From: Dyadobacter sp. MSC1_007
Lineage (GTDB): Bacteria; Bacteroidota; Bacteroidia; Cytophagales; Spirosomataceae
Assembly (NCBI RefSeq): GCF_023667495.1
Contig: NZ_JAMOZL010000001.1
Location: 682,001-746,000, forward strand
Direction of reading: 5' to 3'
DNA length: 64,000 nt
Numbering within the stretch: the stretch's first letter is position 1; each line of letters starts with the position of its first letter. Below are positions 52,976-61,849 of the stretch, in pieces. A program made the position numbers and the translations under genes. The notes under the pieces were generated by a model. It made no database searches. It was not told the DNA's origin and saw only the letters and a list, made by a program, of their open reading frames with translations.

Positions 52976-55630
52976 ATGAAAGATACTATTCAAAATGGGG
53001 ATGACCTGCAGGCGGTGTTGCCAAAAGATCCGGAAACAAAGGAATTTCTTGAAAAACAGCGGAAGATATTGCTGGACCTGAGCGACGACATCACGCAGAT
53101 CCGCGACAAGAACGACCTGATCGTCCTGTTTTCTTCCCGCATTAAAAGTCTTTTTTATTTCAAACACACTATCGTAACGCTGATCAATCCTGAACGGACT
53201 TCGTACCGTCCTTTTTTGCTCGACCCCAAGTCGTCCCCCATTCAGAAACACCCGGTCTACGCCACGCTGGTCGATTCTGATTTTCCACTCAGCGGTCCAT
53301 TTATCGAAGGGGTACTCGATGCTGGCAAGCCGGTTTTGTACTGGATGGAAGACGTAATGGACCTGCCGGGCAGCCCAACGTTCCTGCGGGTAAACTATGA
53401 GGGGGGCATCCGGGAAATCCTGATGACGCCATTAAAAAGCAAGAATGAGATTATGGGATTCCTTCACATGTACACCGATCGCCCCGGCAGTTTTACGGAA
53501 GAATTCATCAGCATCATAGAAGGCATCGCACCGCAGATTTCCAGCGCAGTTACCAATATTATCAAGAACGACGAGATCAGGGAGAAGGAATGGATCAATG
53601 AGATCCTGCTCGAATGCAGCATTGGTCTTGCGGCGGTCCGTACCCGGGATGAGTTCGCCGATGCCGTTCGGACTACGCTGGTCCGGTTCAACCTGGTGCG
53701 CGGGTTCGGCATACGGCGGATCAACCCTGACCGGGAAACGATGACTACCTATGTACACGACGTGGGGATCAACAACGTTTCAAACGTCGACATGACAGAA
53801 CTCAAGCAAAGCCAGTTCCCTATTTTCGACGGCTTACAAAACCGCGTGCTCGACAGCAGTATACCATTGCAGGTCAATATCGATGCCGAGATCAGAAGAG
53901 GCATTACGAGCCGGTACCTTTTCATCTGGCAGTCCATGGGGCTGAAAACGATGGTAGGAATCCCGTTGCGGAATGGCGACATAGAGTTGGGCGTGCTATG
54001 GCTCGGCATCGAGCAGGCTAACCTCTCGCTGCTTCAGGCGATCGGCTCTCAGATTTCCGTGGCGATGTCGAATGTGCTGGCGGCGGAGGAAATTATCGAA
54101 CGAGAACGCGAAAAAACCTTCCTGCTTGGTTTCAGCAATGAAATAGCACGTGTCCGTACGAAGGAAGATTTGAAGAATGCGGTTTTCAAAGTGCTGAGCC
54201 GCGTCTCGAATGTCAAGCTGGCGATGATCAACCTGATCGCTGATGATAATTTTACATTGGTGCCTTTCATGTACGACAGGACGCTTTTCGAAAACGCAAC
54301 CGAACATTTCGACGGGCTGGTTGAAGCTTCCAACAGCATTCATGGACCACTTCCGGCACGGGTACTGGCTTCCGAAGATCACGTGATCCTGAAAGTTGAG
54401 GAAGAACTGAAAACCTGCCCCGACAATCCATTCGTACAGCTTTGGGCACAAACGGGACTCAAATACATGTTTGCCGCACCGCTGCGAAGCGCCCAGGCCG
54501 ACCTTGGCACGCTCTGGCTGCTCACCGACAACCTGAAAAGCGAGCTCCTGCAAGGTATCTGCTCGCAGATCTCGACGGCGATTGCCAATATTCAGGCCAA
54601 TGAAAAAATCCTGGCTTACAAAAGAATGCTCGAAATGGAGAACAGCCAGCTGAAAGAGCAGATCAAACGGACGTACAACTTTAACGAAATCGTAGGCAGC
54701 GGGCCGGAAATGCAGCAGGTATACGATCTGATCAGCCTGGTTTCGGAATCGAACTCGACCGTGCTGATTACCGGCGAGACCGGCACTGGCAAGGAACTGA
54801 TCGCCAGGGCGATCCATAGCACATCGCCGCGGAAGGACAAATTGATGATTAAGATCAATTGCGCTGCATTACCGGCCAATCTCATTGAAAGCGAGTTGTT
54901 CGGGCATGAAAAAGGCGCGTTTACCGGCGCTGTGGAACGCCGCATCGGGAAATTTGAACTGGCCGATAACAGCACGCTTTTCCTTGACGAAATCGGTGAA
55001 ATGCCGCTCGAAGCGCAAGTGAAACTGCTGCGCGTCTTGCAGGAAAAAGAACTGGAAAGAATTGGCGGAAAAACGACCATTAAAGTGAATGTCCGCATTA
55101 TTGCCGCCACCAACCGCAATCTGGACGAGGAAGTAAAAGCCGGCCGGTTCCGCTCCGACCTCTATTATCGCCTTAACGTATTCCCCATCCATCTGCCGTC
55201 GCTGCGCGACCGTCGCGACGACATTGCCCCGCTCGCAAATTTGTTTGTGGACCGTTACAGCAGGGCAACCGGAAGGAAGGTCAAGAAAATTTCACCCAAA
55301 GTATTGCATGAGCTCACCAGCTACCCCTGGCCAGGGAACGTCCGCGAGCTGGAACACCTGATAGAAAGAAGCGTGCTGCTCTCGACCGATCCCATGATAC
55401 GGGAAGTTTACCTGCCCAATAAAAACACAAACCTGGAAGCAAGGTCCGGTGCTATGGCTGGTACGCTGGAAGACGTGGAGCGTGTTCACATTATCGAGAC
55501 CATTAAACGGTGCGGTGGCAAGCTGGCAGGCCGCGGCGGTGCTGCCGAATACCTGGGAATGCCCGCTACAACCCTGCATTCAAAAATCAAGAAGCTGGGC
55601 ATTACCAAGCGCCAGTACCTGGCAGAATGA
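52976..55630 (+). CDS. Sigma-54-dependent activator with three GAF domains
   Basis: An 884-residue cytoplasmic regulator. Three GAF-like sensor domains (about 20-195, 205-375, 385-545) are followed by a short coiled linker ([18 protein letters not shown]), the AAA+ domain (about 565-790) with Walker A GETGTGKE, the GAFTGA sigma-54 contact loop, Walker B FLDEIGEM and the arginine-finger region, and a FIS-type helix-turn-helix ([20 protein letters not shown]). There is no receiver domain, so it is controlled by ligand or redox sensing through GAF. It is a paralogue of the 58631-60712 product. Its targets are probably the neighbouring sigma-54 promoters. Confidence 0.95.
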   Translation: MKDTIQNGDDLQAVLPKDPETKEFLEKQRKILLDLSDDITQIRDKNDLIVLFSSRIKSLFYFKHTIVTLINPERTSYRPFLLDPKSSPIQKHPVYATLVDSDFPLSGPFIEGVLDAGKPVLYWMEDVMDLPGSPTFLRVNYEGGIREILMTPLKSKNEIMGFLHMYTDRPGSFTEEFISIIEGIAPQISSAVTNIIKNDEIREKEWINEILLECSIGLAAVRTRDEFADAVRTTLVRFNLVRGFGIRRINPDRETMTTYVHDVGINNVSNVDMTELKQSQFPIFDGLQNRVLDSSIPLQVNIDAEIRRGITSRYLFIWQSMGLKTMVGIPLRNGDIELGVLWLGIEQANLSLLQAIGSQISVAMSNVLAAEEIIEREREKTFLLGFSNEIARVRTKEDLKNAVFKVLSRVSNVKLAMINLIADDNFTLVPFMYDRTLFENATEHFDGLVEASNSIHGPLPARVLASEDHVILKVEEELKTCPDNPFVQLWAQTGLKYMFAAPLRSAQADLGTLWLLTDNLKSELLQGICSQISTAIANIQANEKILAYKRMLEMENSQLKEQIKRTYNFNEIVGSGPEMQQVYDLISLVSESNSTVLITGETGTGKELIARAIHSTSPRKDKLMIKINCAALPANLIESELFGHEKGAFTGAVERRIGKFELADNSTLFLDEIGEMPLEAQVKLLRVLQEKELERIGGKTTIKVNVRIIAATNRNLDEEVKAGRFRSDLYYRLNVFPIHLPSLRDRRDDIAPLANLFVDRYSRATGRKVKKISPKVLHELTSYPWPGNVRELEHLIERSVLLSTDPMIREVYLPNKNTNLEARSGAMAGTLEDVERVHIIETIKRCGGKLAGRGGAAEYLGMPATTLHSKIKKLGITKRQYLAE

Positions 55631-55643
55631 TCTGTTCAAAACG

Positions 55644-55697
55644 AATCGCGCGATATTTAAAGCCATGCTATGTCATTAGACGAAATATCGCGTGATT
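55644..55697. promoter_or_regulatory. Inverted repeat UAS-2: candidate sigma-54 enhancer site
   Basis: Arms aatcgcgcgatattt (55644-55658) and aaatatcgcgtgatt (55683-55697) pair over 15 bp with one G-T. Inner TATTT and AAATA are 24 nt apart. The repeat ends 50 bp before the -24 element at 55748. It begins 13 nt after the activator stop, so a terminator role is possible, though only TTTT-C follows the stem. Confidence 0.6.
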
Positions 55698-55747
55698 TTC
55701 ACTATCATTAAATACATAAAATTCTCATTATTAGTATTTTAATAGTT

Positions 55748-55763
55748 TGGCACGGCGATTGAT
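55748..55763 (+). promoter_or_regulatory. Sigma-54 promoter of the SDR-pirin cluster
   Basis: TGGCAC-ggcga-TTGAT is a near-consensus -24/-12 promoter. It is 38 bp upstream of the ATG at 55802. Confidence 0.7.
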
Positions 55764-55801
55764 CCTTATGAAGTGTTTTGAAACCAAAATCTTTAACACT
55801 C

Positions 55802-56551
55802 ATGAAAATCGTTGTAATCGGCGGAAGCGGCCTTATCGGCTCCAAAGTCGTCAATAATCTTACCAACCTTGGCCACGAAGTGATCGCAGGCTCACCGGCA
55901 ACGGGCATCAACACCATCACGGGTGAAGGCCTTGCAGAAGCTCTGAAGGGGGCCGATATTGTGATCGATGTGGCTAACTCGCCTTCGTTTGAAGACCAGG
56001 CGGTGCTCGATTTTTTTACTACCTCGGGCACTAACCTGCTGGCCGCAGAAAAGGAAGCAGGCGTGAAACATCACATCGCATTGTCGGTGGTAGGTACGCA
56101 GCTATTGTCGGAGAGCGGGTATTTCCGGGGCAAAATTGCGCAGGAAAAGCTCATCCGCGAATCGGGTATGCCTTACACGATCATCCATTCCACACAGTTT
56201 TTTGAGTTTCTGGGAGGCATTGCCCAGTCGGCCACGCAGGGACAGATCGTAAGGCTGTCGGCAGCCTATGTGCAACCCATTTCGTCCGACGACGTGGCTT
56301 CCGCTGTAACAGAAGTGGCACTCGATGCGCCGCATAACGGTGTGATCGAGATCGCCGGACCGGAACGTTTCCGGCTTGCAGAGCTGGTCCAGAAGTTCCT
56401 CAACCTCAAAGGCGATACCCGCTCGGTGGTTACCGACAGCCAGGCCCGCTATTATGGCGCGCTGCTTTCGGACGTGGTACTGCTGCCTGCTGGCGATGCG
56501 CGCATTGGCTCCGTGAATTTCGCCGACTGGTTTAAAGCGAACAACGTATAA
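55802..56551 (+). CDS. NmrA-like NAD(P)-binding protein (atypical SDR)
   Basis: A 249-residue cytoplasmic protein starting MKIVVIGGSGLIGSKVV with the Rossmann GGSGxIG motif. It lacks a clear YxxxK pair at the usual place, as in atypical SDRs (NmrA/HSCARG type) that sense NAD(P) redox state or reduce quinones. Blocks GADIVIDVANSPSFED, KHHIALSVVGTQLL and YFRGKIAQEKLI are typical of this group. It is the first gene after a sigma-54 promoter, followed by the small His-rich and pirin genes. Confidence 0.85.
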   Translation: MKIVVIGGSGLIGSKVVNNLTNLGHEVIAGSPATGINTITGEGLAEALKGADIVIDVANSPSFEDQAVLDFFTTSGTNLLAAEKEAGVKHHIALSVVGTQLLSESGYFRGKIAQEKLIRESGMPYTIIHSTQFFEFLGGIAQSATQGQIVRLSAAYVQPISSDDVASAVTEVALDAPHNGVIEIAGPERFRLAELVQKFLNLKGDTRSVVTDSQARYYGALLSDVVLLPAGDARIGSVNFADWFKANNV

Positions 56552-56608
56552 TAAACACAGTCAGCGTTTCTTTTTTAAATCAATTTCTAAACCAAAACAA
56601 CTACGGCT

Positions 56609-56782
56609 ATGAACCTGTTTATGCAAATGGTGAGCAACCACAGCAATGACGACTATAAACACGAAGTGGAGATCCTTTCGACAGAGGTCCACCACCATGA
56701 AGACCATACGTTCGAAGGAAGCGAATTCATGGACGATGCGCTCAGAATGCACGAGCAACCGCTGGAAGACGACGAGTTATGA
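56609..56782 (+). CDS. Small His/acid-rich protein coupled to pirin
   Basis: A 57-residue reading frame, ATG at 56609 to a TGA that overlaps the pirin ATG by 4 nt (ATGA, 56779-56782). The peptide is polar and rich in His, Asp and Glu, with VHHHEDHTFEGSEF in the middle and LEDDEL at the end; no signal peptide. The start overlap strongly suggests translational coupling and a joint function, possibly metal handling for the pirin Fe site. No family recognised. Confidence 0.65.
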   Translation: MNLFMQMVSNHSNDDYKHEVEILSTEVHHHEDHTFEGSEFMDDALRMHEQPLEDDEL

Positions 56783-57657
56783 AGCATTTAGAGGTATCCA
56801 AAGTATTTCAAACCGTTAGTACGGGCGACCGGCAGTTTACTGCCAGGAAAGTGCGCTCGATCCATTTCAACGGACTTCTGGACCCATTGATCGGTTTCGA
56901 CCATTTCGAGTTGACGACCGATGTTTTCGGCCCGCACCCGCACGCAGGCATGTCGGCAGTGAGCTATCTTTTTGAAGATTCCGGACATTACCGCAATCTC
57001 GATTCGTCCGGGACCGACATCGTGATCACTCCCGGCAGCCTGATGTGGACCTGGGCGGGACGCGGCATCGTTCATACAGAATTTCCGATGCCCGAAGGAG
57101 CCCGCGTGCATGGTATTCAGCTATTCGTCAACGCGGCTGCGAGCCGGAAACAGGAGCTTCCGCAGGCGTTGTTTATCGACAGCCGCGACATCCCCGTGGT
57201 GAGCCGCGACGGAGCGACGGTAAAAGTGGTTACCGGGCATACGGAAGCTGCCAGCAACCCCACGGAAACGCCCGACCGGCTGACATTCCTTGATATCACC
57301 ATTGAAACCGGGCAATCATTCCGGCATGAACTGCCGACGGGGTGGACCGCGACCATTTACCTCATGTCCGGAAAGGCAGTTTTCGCCAATGACCATAAAT
57401 CCTGGACTATCGCGACGGGCCAGGTACTGGCCGCGGGCCGCTCCGACCGGCCGGAAACGCTTCTGCTAACCGCTGTTTCCGACACCCGGATCATCCTGCT
57501 AAGCGGTAAGCCCCTCGGCGAACCGATCTTCTCCGCGGGTGCCATGGCCATGGGTTCCCAGGAGGAGCTGGGCAAGGCCATTTCAGATTTTGAAGAAGGC
57601 CGAATGGGTTTTATCCGCATTGAAGGGGATATCAGAACAATCGTTCTAGCCACCTAG
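56779..57657 (+). CDS. Pirin-family cupin protein
   Basis: A 292-residue bicupin. The N-terminal cupin has HPHAG and a WTWAGRGIVHTEFP segment, giving the metal-binding His and Glu residues of pirins; the second cupin is more degenerate. Bacterial pirins bind Fe and act as redox-sensitive regulators or quercetin-type dioxygenases. It is coupled to the small His-rich gene and 61 nt upstream of a YCII gene. It likely belongs to the sigma-54-controlled transcript from 55748. Confidence 0.9.
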   Translation: MKHLEVSKVFQTVSTGDRQFTARKVRSIHFNGLLDPLIGFDHFELTTDVFGPHPHAGMSAVSYLFEDSGHYRNLDSSGTDIVITPGSLMWTWAGRGIVHTEFPMPEGARVHGIQLFVNAAASRKQELPQALFIDSRDIPVVSRDGATVKVVTGHTEAASNPTETPDRLTFLDITIETGQSFRHELPTGWTATIYLMSGKAVFANDHKSWTIATGQVLAAGRSDRPETLLLTAVSDTRIILLSGKPLGEPIFSAGAMAMGSQEELGKAISDFEEGRMGFIRIEGDIRTIVLAT

Positions 57658-57718
57658 GCAGACCTTACCGCACACTATTTTTTTCAATTTTTATCTAACC
57701 AATTAAATTTTTAAAACA

Positions 57719-58069
57719 ATGAATGATTTCCTGATTGCAATCCACAGAGACATTACCAGCTCAGATCCGATACCTACCGCTGCACAGATGCAAGCTGCTA
57801 TCAAACCCTACCAGGATTGGGTAGCCGGTGTCGGTGCGAAAGGTCGCCTGGTGGCACCTCCCAAAAGGTGGGACATGGACGGCCGTGTGATCAAAAAAGG
57901 TAATGATATTTCCAAAGGCCCGTTTGTAGAAAACAAGCAGTCCATCGGCGGACTATTCCTGATCCAGGCCGAGAGCTACGACGAGGCTGTCGAGATCGCG
58001 AGCGGCTGCCCCATTATCGAATTCGGCGCATCGGTAGAAGTGCGAATGGCAATACCGCCGGTGCAATAA
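57719..58069 (+). CDS. YCII-related (DGPF-type) protein
   Basis: A 116-residue cytoplasmic protein of the dimeric ferredoxin-like YCII fold. Landmarks are DFLIAIHRD at the start, the KGPFVENKQSIGGLFLIQA block (DGPF-like, with Lys for Asp) and YDEAVEIASGCP near the end. Function of the family is unsettled. It is probably the last gene of the sigma-54 transcript and is convergent with a second YCII gene across a strong hairpin. Confidence 0.85.
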   Translation: MNDFLIAIHRDITSSDPIPTAAQMQAAIKPYQDWVAGVGAKGRLVAPPKRWDMDGRVIKKGNDISKGPFVENKQSIGGLFLIQAESYDEAVEIASGCPIIEFGASVEVRMAIPPVQ

Positions 58070-58080
58070 CTCCAGCGTAC

Positions 58081-58129
58081 TCTTGAAACACGAACGCCCC
58101 GTATAATGCGGGGCGTTCGTGTTTCAAGA
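58081..58129. terminator. Long perfect hairpin between convergent YCII genes
   Basis: A stem of 21 bp, arms tcttgaaacacgaacgcccc + g (58081-58101) and c + ggggcgttcgtgtttcaaga (58109-58129), has a 7-nt loop. It separates two convergent genes and should stop transcription from both sides, although T-runs are short. Confidence 0.75.
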
Positions 58130-58144
58130 AGTTTGGGAAAAGGG

Positions 58145-58462
58145 TCATTTACCTTGCAGGACCTCCACAAATCCGCCAAGGAGCAGTATCGGGCAATCCT
58201 TGGCAATTTCAATCGCCTCAGTATAGTTGCTGGCTTCAACGAAAATCAATCCTTCTACCGTGACACTACCTTCGACGCTTTCCTCCCTGCTGACCGTAAC
58301 GCCTTGCGCATCCCACCGTTGAACGGGCCTTGCCAGTCGCTGGCGGGCGGCAAGGCTCAGGTACCAGTCCTGCCAATGCTTACGATACATGAGCAAATCC
58401 TCCTCTTCCAGCTGCGAAACAGCGTTTTGATGATCCCTTCTAAAAACCAGTACGAACTCCAT
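58145..58462 (-). CDS. YCII-related protein
   Basis: A 105-residue YCII-fold protein, a distant paralogue of the 57719 gene: MEFVLVFRRDHQ at the start, ARPVQRWDAQGV, and NYTEAIEIAKDCPILLLGGFVEV near the end. The DGPF-type motif is replaced by EGSVTVEGLIFVEA. A near-consensus sigma-54 promoter lies 38 nt upstream and an inverted repeat further up. Function unknown. Confidence 0.83.
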   Translation of the reverse strand: MEFVLVFRRDHQNAVSQLEEEDLLMYRKHWQDWYLSLAARQRLARPVQRWDAQGVTVSREESVEGSVTVEGLIFVEASNYTEAIEIAKDCPILLLGGFVEVLQGK

Positions 58463-58499
58463 TGTTTTTTGTGTAAACTAAGTGGTCAGAGCACAAGGC

Positions 58500-58515
58500 A
58501 GCAAGCGCTATGCCA
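58500..58515 (-). promoter_or_regulatory. Sigma-54 promoter of the second YCII gene
   Basis: On the minus strand TGGCAT-agcgc-TTGCT matches the -24/-12 consensus at nearly every conserved base. It lies 38-53 nt upstream of the start codon at 58462. Confidence 0.75.
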
Positions 58516-58566
58516 GACATGCAATCCTCTATTTACAAGGATGTTACCAATTCGTCACAATGTAAT

Positions 58567-58618
58567 TTGCCACGGTATTTAGCCATTTGACGACGACAAA
58601 GGCGAAATACCGTGGCAA
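58567..58618. promoter_or_regulatory. Inverted repeat UAS-3: candidate sigma-54 enhancer site
   Basis: Arms ttgccacggtattt (58567-58580) and aaataccgtggcaa (58605-58618) are perfect over 14 bp. Inner TATTT and AAATA are 24 nt apart. Its near edge is 51 bp upstream of the -24 element at 58515 on the minus strand. It is 12 nt beyond the stop of the two-GAF activator, but no T-run follows, so a pure terminator is less likely. Confidence 0.6.
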
Positions 58619-58630
58619 GTTCTCTTCGTT

Positions 58631-60712
58631 TCAGAAGTAGTCTGCCTTACTGATTTTTAGTTTTTTGATTTTGGAATGAAGCGTGGTTGCGGGAATATCG
58701 AGAAACTCTGCGGCGCCGTCAAGGCCTGAAATTTTGCCCTGAAATTGCCTTAAAACCTCAATAATATAAGCGCGCTCCACCTCCGAAAGCGTCTGGGTCG
58801 ACAGCACCGGCGGTGCCTTATCTTCCGGTTGTTGCCGCGGCAAATGAATTTCGTGGATCACGACGTCGTTACTCAGCAGCACGCTGCGTTCGATGAGGTG
58901 TTCCAGCTCCCGGACGTTGCCGGGCCAGGAATATGCCTTCAATTCCTGAATGACTTTCGGCGTGAAGCCCGAAACCTTCCGGCCGGAATTCTTACTATAC
59001 CGGTCCACAAAAAAATTCGCCAGCGGAATGATATCGTCTGGCCGGTTGCGAAGCGGCGGGAGCAAAATAGGGAATACATTGAGACGGTAATAAAGATCAG
59101 AGCGGAAGCGGCCCGCCCTTACTTCTTCTTCCAGATTTCGGTTGGTAGCGGCTATAATGCGGACGTCCACTTTAATAGTCGTTTTTCCACCGATCCTTTC
59201 CAGCTCCTTTTCCTGCAACACCCGCAGCAGCTTCACCTGCGCTTCCAAGGGCATTTCACCGATCTCGTCAAGAAATAATGTGCTCTGGTGTGCCAGCTCG
59301 AACTTGCCGATGCGCCGCTCCACTGCGCCCGTAAATGCGCCTCTTTCATGCCCAAACAATTCACTTTCAATAAGATTGGCCGGCAATGCAGCACAGTTGA
59401 CCTTGATCATCAGCTTGCTTTTACGCGGCGACGCATTGTGAATAGCACGCGCGATGAGTTCCTTGCCGGTGCCTGTCTCCCCAAGGAGCAACACCGTCGA
59501 GGACGAGTCCGCGACGAGGGACATTAAATGGTACACTTCCTGCATTTCGGGGCCGCTGCCTACGATCTCCGAAAAGTTGTAGATCGTCCGGATCTGTTCT
59601 TTCAGCTGGTCGTTTTCGAGTTCGAGTAGCTGTTTGTAGGCCAATATTTTTTCATTGCCCCGGATATTCGAAATGGCGATGGAAATTTGCGCACAAAGAC
59701 CTTTGAGCACATTCAGGTTAAGCTCGTCGGAGAGGAAAAACATCGTCCCGACATTTTGCTGGCCGACCCGCAGGGCCGACGCATACACATTTTTTAAACC
59801 GAGGCGTTTCCAGAAAGTGATATAAGCCGGGCTGTTACCTTTCCGCTCCTCCGCCTCGATATCGATAACAATGGGCTCGTTGCTCTCAAGTACCTGCGCA
59901 AAGAAATATTCGTCCACTGTGGCCGTGCGGTTCGTGAGCTGATCGAACAGATCCATTACATTGGCAAACAGCGAGATGTCCCACAAATACGGGGTCAGGG
60001 TCTTACCATCATCCTCGATAATACGGATCATCGCGAGTCGGGTACTTAGCAAATGTTGCAAAGCTTCGGAAATGGCCGCTTCAAGGTCCGCTTTCGTCCG
60101 GACGGCGGCGATATTCTGACTGAAATTCAGCAGAAAAGACTTTTCGCTCTCCCGTTTCAGAATATCCTCATTGGCAGTAATATTGCTGGCAGCTGTGGAC
60201 AACTGACTGGAAATACGCTCGATAATATGCACCGCACAGTCATCGAAAGTACCCGTTTCGTCGGAAAAGAGGATAAGGCTGTGCCTGCGGGTATCTTCTC
60301 CGGGAAGCGCTTTGATCATCATCTCCCGCGCGCCAGCTGCGTAATGCAGTTTGAACCAGACCGGCGCGTGTTCAACATCAAAGTTTCGTAAATCGAACAA
60401 AACCGGCCCGTCGGAACTAGCCGCGACGTCGTAAATGCCGTCTGCCACGGGGTAAGGCGTGCTGATTGCTTCGTTATAAGCATCGTAATCCCTCGATTTG
60501 GAGTCGGGATCCGTCAGAAACGCATTATAGGTCTGATGCGCGTCGTCGAGGATGGTCATGACGCAAGCGGTGAAGTTAATGACCTTTCGCAAGCCCGAAT
60601 TGATGACGTGCAACAGGTCTTTCCGGTTACGGACTTTCACCATCCTGTTGCTCAGTTCGAGCAGGACTTCATTGATCCGCTCCCTCTCGGCAAGTTGTTC
60701 GTTTCCAAGCAT
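58631..60712 (-). CDS. Sigma-54-dependent activator with two GAF domains
   Basis: A 693-residue paralogue of the 52976 product with one GAF fewer: GAF domains at about 10-175 and 185-350, then AAA+ (about 375-600) with Walker [15 protein letters not shown] loop and FLDEIGEM, and a FIS-type helix-turn-helix ([20 protein letters not shown]). The AAA+ and helix-turn-helix parts are closely similar to the first activator, so both may recognise the same DNA sites while sensing different ligands. It lies 96 nt downstream of the second unknown-family gene on the same strand. Confidence 0.95.
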   Translation of the reverse strand: MLGNEQLAERERINEVLLELSNRMVKVRNRKDLLHVINSGLRKVINFTACVMTILDDAHQTYNAFLTDPDSKSRDYDAYNEAISTPYPVADGIYDVAASSDGPVLFDLRNFDVEHAPVWFKLHYAAGAREMMIKALPGEDTRRHSLILFSDETGTFDDCAVHIIERISSQLSTAASNITANEDILKRESEKSFLLNFSQNIAAVRTKADLEAAISEALQHLLSTRLAMIRIIEDDGKTLTPYLWDISLFANVMDLFDQLTNRTATVDEYFFAQVLESNEPIVIDIEAEERKGNSPAYITFWKRLGLKNVYASALRVGQQNVGTMFFLSDELNLNVLKGLCAQISIAISNIRGNEKILAYKQLLELENDQLKEQIRTIYNFSEIVGSGPEMQEVYHLMSLVADSSSTVLLLGETGTGKELIARAIHNASPRKSKLMIKVNCAALPANLIESELFGHERGAFTGAVERRIGKFELAHQSTLFLDEIGEMPLEAQVKLLRVLQEKELERIGGKTTIKVDVRIIAATNRNLEEEVRAGRFRSDLYYRLNVFPILLPPLRNRPDDIIPLANFFVDRYSKNSGRKVSGFTPKVIQELKAYSWPGNVRELEHLIERSVLLSNDVVIHEIHLPRQQPEDKAPPVLSTQTLSEVERAYIIEVLRQFQGKISGLDGAAEFLDIPATTLHSKIKKLKISKADYF

Positions 60713-60808
60713 AGTACTTTGCCTATCAACAAGTCCTGTATCCTGTTCTCCTCATCCGCACATCGCAAACCTGTTACTGTGGAATATTTTTTCCGATGAT
60801 TGATGGTA

Positions 60809-61831
60809 TTACTGGTAAAGATACATGATTTCCTGCTGTTGAAGGTCATCGATCCACTGATCAATGTAGTCGAAAAGCTGCTGCCCGGCGGCATCGAAAC
60901 GCTTCACGGGGCTTCCTGCTTCACTTCGCGAACCGAAGACAATCAGGCCCAGGGCCACGCACCGGACAATGTCCATCTGCCGCGCCAGGCCCATGCAGAA
61001 CCCTTCGATAAAATGCTCACGGGCCTCCGGTGCGATCTCAAACGTCTGAGCCACCTTTTTGCGCGCAAGTAACAACTGCGTATGCCGCGTAAAAAGCATT
61101 GCCTGCGTTGTAGAATATACGAGCAGGCGATCGATGTTGATAGTCCGGAAAATAGAAACGAATTTCTTTTTCAAATCCGGGAAAGTCTGGTTAACGACGC
61201 TATCGTAGTTATGTACGCCATTTAACACCATCCAAAGTTTAATGGCTTCGTCTTCGTCGAGTGCGATGGTAACCTGGCCGTACGCCGAAAAATCGGCAAT
61301 AATATCGATAGCCTCTTCCACCTGAAACGAACGGCGGGTGAGCGCATCGCCCAGGTAAAAGATGAATTCGAGCCCTTGTGTACCCACAGGCCTGATAGCG
61401 TCACGCAGCAGGCTGTTCCAAAGGTCGGAAGCGCCGGAAAGACTGGCCCAGTCGTGGAATGCGATAGCGCGGCAGTTCCTTAAAAACGGCTGCATCACGT
61501 TCGTCACGGCATCGCTTGTGAGGTAGCGCCATTTGTCAGCCTCGTTGCCCGTCTGCGGGATACCGCCGCTCAGGCGGTACAGAGGGCCCAGGTCTTGTGT
61601 AGCATTTAATGTGAGACTGCGGATGCCCATCAGTTGCAGCACTTCGGGCAGGGCCGACTCACGGATGCAGAATGGGTTGATACCAAAGTCCCATATCGAA
61701 AAATCCGGCGAACCGCTGGCTGTCGGGCGGCGCAGGTAGCTATGCGGTGAAACAGCCGGTCCCTGCAATTGTATTTTCAGGTCCGTAAGGATCGGGCCCG
61801 GATTCAGAATTTCGAGGTTAAGTGTTTCCAT
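60809..61831 (-). CDS. Unrecognised cytoplasmic protein, paralogue of the 52018-52884 product
   Basis: A 340-residue protein, about 50 residues longer at the N-terminus than its paralogue. Shared blocks are FHDWASLSGASDLWNSLL, EFIFYLG, VTIALDEDEAI, DRLLVYSTTQAMLF (IIYSETHAALVM in the other) and HFIEGFCMGLA. No signal peptide, membrane helix or known domain is visible. It is 18 nt downstream of the bestrophin gene and upstream of the two-GAF activator. The conserved D and E residues in DEDEA and EFIFYLGD could be functional. Confidence 0.75.
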   Translation of the reverse strand: METLNLEILNPGPILTDLKIQLQGPAVSPHSYLRRPTASGSPDFSIWDFGINPFCIRESALPEVLQLMGIRSLTLNATQDLGPLYRLSGGIPQTGNEADKWRYLTSDAVTNVMQPFLRNCRAIAFHDWASLSGASDLWNSLLRDAIRPVGTQGLEFIFYLGDALTRRSFQVEEAIDIIADFSAYGQVTIALDEDEAIKLWMVLNGVHNYDSVVNQTFPDLKKKFVSIFRTINIDRLLVYSTTQAMLFTRHTQLLLARKKVAQTFEIAPEAREHFIEGFCMGLARQMDIVRCVALGLIVFGSRSEAGSPVKRFDAAGQQLFDYIDQWIDDLQQQEIMYLYQ

Positions 61832-61849
61832 TTTGCATTTGATTCAGGT

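Noticed and set aside
53996..54817. A 273-codon minus-strand frame inside the three-GAF activator gene
   Set aside because: It is antisense to GAF and AAA+ motifs and has shadow-like composition.
60713..60808. A GG-N10-GC match upstream of the two-GAF activator
   Set aside because: AGGTTTG and TGTGC fit poorly, and no TATTT/AAATA inverted repeat is present upstream.
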